Shown here: one piece after another, positions 1 through 6,896 of the stretch
Numbering within the stretch: the stretch's first letter is position 1
How the letters are laid out: the number at the start of each line of letters is the position of its first letter
Assembly (NCBI GenBank): GCA_964537555.1
Contig: CAZIAD010000009.1
Coordinates: forward strand, 37,286-101,285
Source: CAYRWR01 sp964537555
Lineage (GTDB): Bacteria > Spirochaetota > Brevinematia > Brevinematales > CAYRWR01
Length of the DNA stretch: 64,000 bases
Direction of reading: 5' to 3'
The notes under the pieces: generated by a model
The model's database searches: none
Seen by the model: only the letters and a program-made list of their open reading frames with translations
What the model was told of the DNA's origin: nothing
Made by a program: the position numbers and the translations under genes

Positions 1-1329
1 ATCCGAATACGTGATTATTGTGGAATTTATATTCCCTGACCACTCTCCGTCGGTATATTGTTTTTGATTATCAGCCAGGGCATAGGTCTGTATATCCGAC
101 TTGAGAGCATCGATCCTGGCATTCATGTCAGTGGTATTAAAATATCCCGTGATCAGTTCCTGGAGCCTGTTGGTATAATAGGTCTTCCAGGCAGACACAG
201 CCAATACTTTGTGTATCAGGACATTATTGACATGGCTGGAATAATAGATATCTTCTGACTCAATATGAAACCCGTTATGGTCCTGAAAATTATTTCCCAG
301 GCTGTTATCATAATCCCAGGCGATCCAGTGCCAGTAACCGCTGTTTTCTCTGTTGTACAGATAATAGTTCTGCTGGTTTTTCCAGTAATTATCCCATCCC
401 CCTACCAGAGTATTAACAGCCAGCCAGTCCAGGAATCCTTCTACATCCAGACGGGTAGCCAGGGATGCTCCCCCGGTATCGATGGCATTTATAAGAGTGG
501 CCAGGTCAGAGTAGTCTTCCATGTAGAGGTCTTCATTAGTCCTTAAACGATAGGCTCGGGCATTTACCTGCTTGGCAAATCCATTTCCCCCCCGGTAATC
601 GGAACCGGTACCTGATCCTAATTTTTGCAGGTCTGCAAAACCGCTGCCATGGCTTCCTTTGATACCGTAATAGGATTTGTACATATTGCCGACATTCGTC
701 ATCACAGCGATATGATGTTTCACAAAGATCTTATCGATGGCTTCTACCATGGTGTAGAGGCCGTTATAAGTGTAGCCGGTACCATCCCCATTACTGTCAA
801 TATAGACCCGCACATGGTTAGCCCGGGGAGCCAGTACTCCGGCATAGTTCATAAAGTCATAGACCAGCTTTTCTCTCATAAGAGTGGCATCTTTCCATTC
901 AGAGTGGAGGTTTATACGGCGATAGCCATAAAACTCATTGTCATCAGAGAATTTAATACGGTATTGCTTTTTCGGTTTGTCAAAAGTGGTGTTCCCCTTA
1001 TAACGGATCAGGGTATCGGTGACCACATGCGTGAGCCCGTTGATACTATTAGAGATAATAATGGAACAGGGAATGTATTCCACCGCATCGACCGTGAGGC
1101 TGGGAGTAGGGTTATCCACGCTCGTATCCATCTGAGACATATTGGCTGAGATATAGAATACCAGATTGGCGCTGCTGTTATTAGTGTCAAAAGGGTCAAA
1201 GTCAGAACCCAGGGGTTTATACCTGCCTCCGCCACTTTGAGAACCAAATCCATTATTATTGGAGACATCACAGGCTGCCACGCTGGACAGCAGCACAAAT
1301 ACAATAAACAGGTACCATTTGTTCTTCAT
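1..1329 (-). CDS. CotH-family lipoprotein, partial (runs off left edge)
   Basis: The reading frame is open from an ATG at 1329 to the window edge, giving 443 residues with no stop, so the C-terminus is missing. An AAAGGA ribosome site precedes the ATG. The N-terminus is a lipoprotein signal ending SSVAAC with the lipid-accepting Cys at 20. Residues about 108-345 match the CotH kinase-like family: RYKGNTTF and KKQYRIKF (109-127), LHSEWKDATLMREKL (141-155), NHVRVYID (171-178), NGLYTMVE (189-196), and the late motif IAWDYDNSLG (336-345). CotH proteins of spore formers are atypical protein kinases acting on coat proteins. Bacteria that do not sporulate also carry secreted CotH proteins whose substrates are largely unknown. 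The substrate here is not evident. Family assignment is confident; catalytic activity is inferred. Confidence 0.85.
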   Translation of the reverse strand, partial: MKNKWYLFIVFVLLSSVAACDVSNNNGFGSQSGGGRYKPLGSDFDPFDTNNSSANLVFYISANMSQMDTSVDNPTPSLTVDAVEYIPCSIIISNSINGLTHVVTDTLIRYKGNTTFDKPKKQYRIKFSDDNEFYGYRRINLHSEWKDATLMREKLVYDFMNYAGVLAPRANHVRVYIDSNGDGTGYTYNGLYTMVEAIDKIFVKHHIAVMTNVGNMYKSYYGIKGSHGSGFADLQKLGSGTGSDYRGGNGFAKQVNARAYRLRTNEDLYMEDYSDLATLINAIDTGGASLATRLDVEGFLDWLAVNTLVGGWDNYWKNQQNYYLYNRENSGYWHWIAWDYDNSLGNNFQDHNGFHIESEDIYYSSHVNNVLIHKVLAVSAWKTYYTNRLQELITGYFNTTDMNARIDALKSDIQTYALADNQKQYTDGEWSGNINSTIITYSD

Positions 1330-1533
1330 CTTTATTCCTTTAATACTTAGTCATCACACTAACCCATTTCTTAAATAGAATAAAAATTACTCATGTGTAA
1401 ATCTTATACCCTTTCAGATAAAATATCCAGACTTTTTTTATTCTATAGACTTATAGATGAAAAAAAAATGAATAAGTTACTGAAATCGAAATTTTAACTG
1501 GGATATAATACCACTAAAACACTCATATTTCAA

Positions 1534-1563
1534 AAAAATACCCCGGATAACCGGGGTATTTTT
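1534..1563. terminator. Intrinsic terminator of the hnd operon, bidirectional
   Basis: A 13-bp perfect inverted repeat (AAAAATACCCCGG, loop ATAA, CCGGGGTATTTTT) lies 15 bases beyond the hndD stop on the minus strand. The A and T runs at both ends allow termination in either direction, separating the hydrogenase operon from the cotH-like gene downstream. Confidence 0.85.
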
Positions 1564-1578
1564 ATAATACACATGCAA

Positions 1579-3354
1579 TCAGGAATTATATAATTCCCTC
1601 TTTTTATAATGGGTGTGCAGCAGCTTATGAGATTTTTCGGAAAGAGGTGCTCCCAGGTAGTCCTTGTAGATCTGGGCTATAGCCGGGTTCTCATGACTGC
1701 AACGTACTTCAGAGATCTCATCATCTTTGTATATACCGGCTGTACGTTTGATACGGATCTCATCGGTAGCACCATAGGGCTGTCCGCCCCCGCCGATACA
1801 TCCACCCCGGCAGGCCATGACTTCGATAAAGTCATAGGGCATGGGCGCACCGGTCTTCTTGGCTTCCCGGATCTTATCCATGACTTTGGATACATTGGAG
1901 AGCTCATGGGCCACAGCGATACGGACTTTGGTCCCTTCGATATCGATCTCCGCTTCTTTGACCCCTTCCAGGCCACGGGTCTGTTCAAATTCTACTTTGG
2001 CCAGTTTTTTACCGGTGACCAGGTGATGCGCGGTACGTAGAGCGGCTTCCATTACCCCCCCGGTATTACCGAAGATAGTACCGGCTCCGGCATACAGGCC
2101 CAGGAGAGGATCAGCCTCTTCATCGGGCAGGTTACGGAAGTCAATTCCGGCTTGTTTGATCATACGGGCCAGCTCACGGGTAGTGAGGGATACATCGATA
2201 TCCTGGTGACCTGAGGCAAACATCTCATCCGTACGGGTAATCTCGTACTTCTTGGCTGTACAGGGCATGATAGATACCATGTATATATTGGCAGGGTCGA
2301 TTCCCATCTTTTCTGCGTAATAGGTCTTGGTCATAGTCCCTACCATCTCATGGGGTGACTTGGCAGAGGAGAAATGGTCGATGAGGTCGGGATAGTATTT
2401 TTCCATATAGTCTACCCAGGCCGGGCAGCAGGAGGTCACCAGGGGCAGCTCCCCTTTCTTATGGACAAACCTTTCAATAAACTCGCTGCCTTCTTCCATA
2501 ATAGTGAGGTCAGCCCCGAAGTTGGTATCAAAAATAGTATCAAATCCCAGGCGTCTGAGGGCTGCATAGATCTTACCGGTCACAATGGTACCCGGTTCAT
2601 AGCCAAAGGCTTCTCCCAGGGCTACACGTACCGCCGGAGCGATCTGTGCCACGGTATGAAGCTTTTTCTCATCCTGATGCAGAAGATTCTGCCATACTTT
2701 GACACTGTCATCTTTTTCATGGATAGCCCCTACCGGACAATGGGCGGAACACTGGCCGCACTTCACACAGGGAGAGTCATTGAGAGGGGTACAGGAATCT
2801 TCGCTGCAGGCTGCCGGTGCGATCCTGGTCTCGATCCCTCTGCCGATAAATTCCAGAGCCCATACATTCTGCATTTCCTGACATACCGTAGCACAGCGTC
2901 CGCACAGCACACATTTTTCAGGGTTCAGTACTATAGAGGGGGTACTTTCATCGGGAGCTATTTTCTTCACTCTGTCCGCAAAGGGGACTTCACGGATATT
3001 AAACTCCGCAGTCAGTCTCTGCAGCTCACAGTTCTGGTTACGGGAACAGCGCAGGCAGTCATTGGGGTGAGTGGACAGTATCAGCTTCAGTACGGTACGC
3101 CGTACTTCGATGATCTCAGGGTCATGTGTGATGATATCCTGTCCTTCCTGAGCGGGAGTACAGCAGGCCCGGATCATCTTGGGTGAGCCTTTAGCCTTGA
3201 CTATACACAGTCCGCATGCTCCCCAGCCCTCCAGGTCAGGGTGCTTACACAGGGTAGGGACATTGACCTGTAGTTTTTTAGCAGCGTCTAAGAGAGAGGC
3301 TCCCTCTTCTACAGATACAGGTGTACCGTTTATCTTTAAGTTGATTGTTGCCAT
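1579..3354 (-). CDS. hndD: [FeFe]-hydrogenase catalytic subunit HndD
   Basis: This 591-residue catalytic subunit of a soluble NAD(P)-linked [FeFe]-hydrogenase interconverts H2 with protons and electrons at the H-cluster. Domains in order: [2Fe-2S] ferredoxin (Cys 36, 47, 50 and 64/65 region), the His-Cys [4Fe-4S] site HPNDCLRC (96-103), two [4Fe-4S] motifs CVLCGRCATVC (148-158) and CVKCGQCSAHC (196-206), then the H-cluster domain with all three signatures: TSCCPAWV (307-314), MPCTAKKYE and EVMACRGGCIGGGG. A small-subunit-like tail follows. Full length for a group A enzyme with no key residue missing. The start has an AGGAGG site that overlaps the end of hndC, so translation is probably coupled. 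It is the last gene of the operon, followed directly by a terminator. Confidence 0.97.
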   Translation of the reverse strand: MATINLKINGTPVSVEEGASLLDAAKKLQVNVPTLCKHPDLEGWGACGLCIVKAKGSPKMIRACCTPAQEGQDIITHDPEIIEVRRTVLKLILSTHPNDCLRCSRNQNCELQRLTAEFNIREVPFADRVKKIAPDESTPSIVLNPEKCVLCGRCATVCQEMQNVWALEFIGRGIETRIAPAACSEDSCTPLNDSPCVKCGQCSAHCPVGAIHEKDDSVKVWQNLLHQDEKKLHTVAQIAPAVRVALGEAFGYEPGTIVTGKIYAALRRLGFDTIFDTNFGADLTIMEEGSEFIERFVHKKGELPLVTSCCPAWVDYMEKYYPDLIDHFSSAKSPHEMVGTMTKTYYAEKMGIDPANIYMVSIMPCTAKKYEITRTDEMFASGHQDIDVSLTTRELARMIKQAGIDFRNLPDEEADPLLGLYAGAGTIFGNTGGVMEAALRTAHHLVTGKKLAKVEFEQTRGLEGVKEAEIDIEGTKVRIAVAHELSNVSKVMDKIREAKKTGAPMPYDFIEVMACRGGCIGGGGQPYGATDEIRIKRTAGIYKDDEISEVRCSHENPAIAQIYKDYLGAPLSEKSHKLLHTHYKKRELYNS

Positions 3355-3363
3355 TTGTTCCTC

Positions 3364-5151
3364 CTATGCCCGCTTGATCGCGTTAAACTTACAGGCTTCG
3401 TAACACTCACCGCACTTGATACACTTGGACTGATCTATCTCGTGAGGCTGACGCCGTTCACCGGATATACAGGATACCGGGCATCGGCGGGCACACAGGG
3501 TACATCCTATGCAGTTTTCTGTGATGACTGAGTAGGTCACCAGTTCCTTACATTTACCGGAAGTACACTGGCCGTTTTCTATGTGGTCGATATATTCCTG
3601 CTTAAAGTAATTAATAGTAGACAGGGCAGGGTTAGGCGCAGTCTGTCCCAGTCCGCACAGAGAAGCTTTCTGCATGGCCAGGCCGATTTCGGCTATCAGG
3701 TCCAGATCAGACATTTTTGCCTTACCCCGGGAGATATCTTCCAGGAGGCCGTGCATCTGCTTTCCGCCGATACGACAGGGGGCGCATTTACCGCAGGACT
3801 CATCTACTGAGAATTCCAGGTAGAACTTGGCTACATCCACCATACAGTCGTCTTCATCCATGACGATCAGTCCGCCTGAACCCATGATGGAGCCCAGCTT
3901 GCCCAGGTTTTCATAATCAATAGGTACATCCAGGAAGTCGGGGGGAATAACCCCGCCGGAAGGCCCGCCGGTCTGAGCCGCTTTAAACTTCTTGCCTCCC
4001 TTGATCCCGCCTCCGATATCAAAGATGATCTCCCTGAGGGTGGTTCCCATAGGCACTTCGATCAGTCCGGAGTTATTGATCTTACCGGTCAGGGCGAACA
4101 CCTTGGTTCCTGAGGAAGTCTCAGTCCCGATCTTGCGGAACCAGTCTCCTCCCTTAAGGATGATCATGGGTATATTGGCCAGGGTCTCTACATTATTGAT
4201 GACGGTAGGTTTACCCCATAATCCCTTGGTAGCCGGAAAGGGGGGACGGGGACGGGGCATACCACGATTACCTTCGATAGAGGTCAGCAGAGCAGTCTCC
4301 TCCCCACACACAAAGGCACCGGCACCCAGACGTATCTCGATGTCAAAATTGTATCCACTGCCCAGGATGTCATTGCCTAAGAGGCCAAACTCACGGGCCT
4401 GGCTCAGGGCTTTTTCCAGTCTCTTGATAGCCAGGGGGTATTCTGCACGTATGTAGATAAATCCCTGGGAAGCACCTGTACAATAGGCCGCTATGGTCAT
4501 AGCTTCGATCACTGAGTGGGGGTCGCCTTCCGCAGTAGAACGGTCCATATAGGCCCCGGGGTCACCTTCATCCGCGTTACAGACCATGTATTTTATATCT
4601 GACTCCACGTTTTTAGTAAACATCCATTTCTTCCAGGTAGGGAAGCCGGCGCCACCCCGTCCCCGGATATTGGACTTTTCCATCTCTTTGAGGACTCCAT
4701 CCGGGCCCAGCTCAAACAGGGATTTTTCCAGGGCGGCGTATCCGTCCCGGGCAATGTACTCTTCGATATTATCAGGATCAATGATTCCGGAGTTACGCAG
4801 CACGATGCGGAACTGTTTCTGGTAGAAATCCATGTCTTCTACCGATACACGTCCTGCATCATTTTCCTGTTTATAGAGCAGCTTTTCTACCACACGTCCT
4901 TTGATGATATGCTCGGCTACTATGTTCTCCACATCAGACGGCTTGACCTGTACATAAAAGGCTTCTTCGGGCATGATCTTGACGATGGGGCCCTGCTCAC
5001 AGAATCCAAAACATCCGGTCTTTACGACCTGGACATCCTGTTCCATTTTATGTTTAGCCAGCTCCTCTTTGAAGCCATAATAGATCTCATCGGCTTTACT
5101 TGATTCACAAGCGGTGCCGCCACACACCAGGATATAGTTCTTATATGACAT
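3364..5151 (-). CDS. hndC: NAD(P)-linked hydrogenase flavoprotein subunit HndC (NuoF-like)
   Basis: This 595-residue diaphorase-type subunit moves electrons between NAD(P)H, FMN and iron-sulfur clusters of the hydrogenase. An N-terminal thioredoxin-like [2Fe-2S] domain (about 1-100, CGGTACESS and later TGCFGFC) is followed by the NuoF fold with the NAD/FMN motif IRGRGGAGFP and CNADEGDPGAYMDR. A [4Fe-4S] motif ESCGKCAPCRIG comes next. The C-terminus carries a two-cluster ferredoxin (CIGCTLCARRC and CIKCGECYEAC). This extended layout is typical of HndC/HydB of trimeric or tetrameric, often electron-bifurcating, [FeFe]-hydrogenases. Whether this enzyme bifurcates with ferredoxin cannot be read from sequence alone. 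A GGGGAG ribosome site precedes the ATG; hndB ends 9 bases upstream. Confidence 0.96.
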   Translation of the reverse strand: MSYKNYILVCGGTACESSKADEIYYGFKEELAKHKMEQDVQVVKTGCFGFCEQGPIVKIMPEEAFYVQVKPSDVENIVAEHIIKGRVVEKLLYKQENDAGRVSVEDMDFYQKQFRIVLRNSGIIDPDNIEEYIARDGYAALEKSLFELGPDGVLKEMEKSNIRGRGGAGFPTWKKWMFTKNVESDIKYMVCNADEGDPGAYMDRSTAEGDPHSVIEAMTIAAYCTGASQGFIYIRAEYPLAIKRLEKALSQAREFGLLGNDILGSGYNFDIEIRLGAGAFVCGEETALLTSIEGNRGMPRPRPPFPATKGLWGKPTVINNVETLANIPMIILKGGDWFRKIGTETSSGTKVFALTGKINNSGLIEVPMGTTLREIIFDIGGGIKGGKKFKAAQTGGPSGGVIPPDFLDVPIDYENLGKLGSIMGSGGLIVMDEDDCMVDVAKFYLEFSVDESCGKCAPCRIGGKQMHGLLEDISRGKAKMSDLDLIAEIGLAMQKASLCGLGQTAPNPALSTINYFKQEYIDHIENGQCTSGKCKELVTYSVITENCIGCTLCARRCPVSCISGERRQPHEIDQSKCIKCGECYEACKFNAIKRA

Positions 5152-5160
5152 ACTACTCCC

Positions 5161-5556
5161 CTAATCCTGATTCAGCATATCTATAGAAGGCTCATCAAAG
5201 ATATGTTCATTGATCAGTCTCTTCTCCAGTACATGCTGTTCTATGATTTGTTTTGCTGTCGCTTTATCTACTTCACCATACAGAGTGACGGGCATATCCG
5301 GTACAGATACCCTTACAGTGGGCTCTACAGAACACAGGCCCATACAGCTGGTCTGTTTTACTACTACATTTTGTAGATGATGTCGGTCTATCTCATCCAG
5401 AAAAACATCCAGGGCATCTTTGGCACCGGCTGCAATACCGCAGGTAGACATTCCCACCACGATCTCTATAGTCTTGCCTTCGGTCTCCCGTTTCTGCATC
5501 TCGTTTCTTTTCTTGTCTCTTAAGCTTCTTAAATCATCCAAAGTCATCTTAGGCAT
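5161..5556 (-). CDS. hndB: Hydrogenase subunit HndB, thioredoxin-like [2Fe-2S] protein
   Basis: This 131-residue protein has a thioredoxin-like [2Fe-2S] ferredoxin fold with the four cluster cysteines in STCGIAAGA and TSCMGLCSVEP. It matches the HndB subunit, a small electron-transfer partner of the NADP-reducing hydrogenase. The first ~25 residues form a basic coiled segment usual for this family. The start has a strong GGGAGG site. It lies between the HATPase gene and hndC on the same strand with 9-11 base gaps, so it is part of the operon. Confidence 0.93.
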   Translation of the reverse strand: MPKMTLDDLRSLRDKKRNEMQKRETEGKTIEIVVGMSTCGIAAGAKDALDVFLDEIDRHHLQNVVVKQTSCMGLCSVEPTVRVSVPDMPVTLYGEVDKATAKQIIEQHVLEKRLINEHIFDEPSIDMLNQD

Positions 5557-5567
5557 GATTTCCTCCC

Positions 5568-6107
5568 TTATATCAGGTCCTCTTCCAGAGAACGCAAATA
5601 CTGTCTTGCCAATATCATTGAATCACCGCTATCCAGGTCTCCCAGGCTATTCAGTAATTCTCCCTTGCTGATCCGGTACTTCCGGCCGGCCTTTTTATGG
5701 GTCAGGTTCAGCTCATAGTCTCCTGAAAAACTCATGAGGCTGAGGGCAGTCCCTGACAGATCACCCAGTGGAGGGCAATCCCAGTGTTCCAGAGAAAATC
5801 GGGCAAATACTGAAGTCCCGAAATCCTGCTCCGAACTGATCTCAAAGCAACCCCCGGCCCCTTCAGCAGCCTGCTTAAAAAAGGGCAATCCCAGACCTAC
5901 TTTCCGGGACGAATGCTTCTCTCCGTCTGAGTAAAAAGGGTCCATGGCCTGTTCCAGCTGTTCCGGACTCATCCCCTTACCATTATCTGCGATGTACAGC
6001 TCCAGTACATCACCTTCTTCGATGATATCTACTGTAATGACCGAGGCTCCGGCTTCCACCGAGTTCTGCACTCCGTCCAGCAGATAATCACATATACTAA
6101 AATGCAT
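5568..6107 (-). CDS. GHKL-type ATP-binding protein within the hydrogenase operon
   Basis: This 179-residue protein carries a histidine-kinase-like ATPase fold without any dimerisation/phosphoacceptor domain. The N box is in the first 25 residues (DYLLDGVQNSVEAGAS), the G1 box is DNGKGMSPEQL, and a G2-like region lies at KVGLGLPFF. The remaining ~70 residues carry no recognised domain. Its start codon overlaps the hndA stop (TAATG), which argues for tight co-translation with the hydrogenase. Stand-alone GHKL proteins often act as anti-sigma or serine-kinase regulators, but a role in sensing or maturation of the hydrogenase is only a guess. I recall similar ATPase genes in other [FeFe]-hydrogenase operons, without a settled function. 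Confidence 0.8.
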   Translation of the reverse strand: MHFSICDYLLDGVQNSVEAGASVITVDIIEEGDVLELYIADNGKGMSPEQLEQAMDPFYSDGEKHSSRKVGLGLPFFKQAAEGAGGCFEISSEQDFGTSVFARFSLEHWDCPPLGDLSGTALSLMSFSGDYELNLTHKKAGRKYRISKGELLNSLGDLDSGDSMILARQYLRSLEEDLI

Positions 6108-6592
6108 TAATTCCCCTGGAATTTAGCAATGATCTCAGGCAGTTCCTTCTTGGTCAGTCTGCCGAATACTTCACCGTTAATAGTCATAACAGGAGCCAGT
6201 CCACAACAACCCACACAGCGCACAGCCTCCAGAGAGAACTGTTCATCCGCGGTAATACCGTTTACAGGCAGGTCCAGCAATTCTTCCAGTCCCTGTATGA
6301 TATCTTCTCCACCCTTAAGGTAGCAGGCTGTACCCATACATACCGATATCTGGTACTTACCGGGTTTTTTCAGTTTGAACAGGTGGTAAAATGTCAAAAC
6401 CCCATATATTTTTGCCAGGGGGATTGCCAGTTTTTTGGATAACTCAAGGGCTACTTCCCGGGGGATATATCCATAATCTTCCTGTACCCTGTGCAGGACC
6501 ATGATCAGGTTACCGTCTTTCTGCTTCCATTCATCAATAAAAGCCTCCAGCTCCTGGGAAAATTTAACAGATGTCTCTTTGGTCTCAAACAT
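6107..6592 (-). CDS. hndA: Hydrogenase subunit HndA (NuoE-like [2Fe-2S])
   Basis: This 161-residue NuoE/HndA-type subunit begins at the ATG at 6592, which has an AAGGAGG site 5 bases upstream; a possible TTG at 6610 would lie upstream of that site and is less likely. The C-terminal thioredoxin-like domain holds the four [2Fe-2S] ligands in CMGTACYLKG and RCVGCCGLAP. The N-terminal helical part (YGYIPREVALEL, KIYGVLTFYHLF) is characteristic of the family. It passes electrons between the flavoprotein HndC and partners. As first gene of the operon it follows a Rex-like operator and an AT-rich promoter region. Confidence 0.94.
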   Translation of the reverse strand: MFETKETSVKFSQELEAFIDEWKQKDGNLIMVLHRVQEDYGYIPREVALELSKKLAIPLAKIYGVLTFYHLFKLKKPGKYQISVCMGTACYLKGGEDIIQGLEELLDLPVNGITADEQFSLEAVRCVGCCGLAPVMTINGEVFGRLTKKELPEIIAKFQGN

Positions 6593-6896
6593 CACTGCCT
6601 CCTTAGGCAAATTTGTTTATGATTACATGAATCTAACAATGGTTAAAATTCACAACTAGTTATATAATTAACGACCTAGTGAATTTTTTCACAAGTAGTA
6701 TAGCATAGTTCGTGGGATTCCGCAAGAAATATTTATTATGGACTAGAGACCCTCTTTCTGTTTGAAATGAATCTACTGGAATGGCTTTAATGCAGATACT
6801 ATGACCTTTTGAAAGCCCGGTATTATCTCTTTAATTATCCCTGCACTTTATTTTTTATGTATTTCGTTCTATAATCTAAAAAAAAGAGATGCGAGT
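6593..6896. promoter_or_regulatory. Divergent promoter region of hndA and the helicase gene
   Basis: This 304-base AT-rich stretch has no gene. On the minus side it holds the hndA ribosome site, a Rex-like palindrome at 6677-6694 and a further TTCACAA half-site at 6649-6655. On the plus side a TATAAT at 6870-6875 precedes the helicase start; its -35 (TTTATT, 17 bases upstream) is poor. Confidence 0.6.
6677..6694. promoter_or_regulatory. Putative Rex operator upstream of hnd operon
   Basis: The 18-mer TAGTGAA-TTTT-TTCACAA differs at one position from the palindrome TTGTGAA-N4-TTCACAA bound by the NADH/NAD+-sensing repressor Rex in several Gram-positive bacteria. It lies 85 bases upstream of the hndA start, next to AT-rich -10-like hexamers. 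An NADH-responsive repressor would make sense for an NAD(H)-coupled hydrogenase. No rex gene lies in this window, so the regulator is inferred. Confidence 0.55.

Noticed and set aside
58..1149. Plus-strand frames at the left edge
   Set aside because: They are antisense to the CotH-like gene, which has clear family motifs, a lipoprotein signal and a ribosome site.
1609..2040. Plus-strand frames across the hydrogenase genes
   Set aside because: They lie opposite HndD/HndC, whose motifs are unmistakable.
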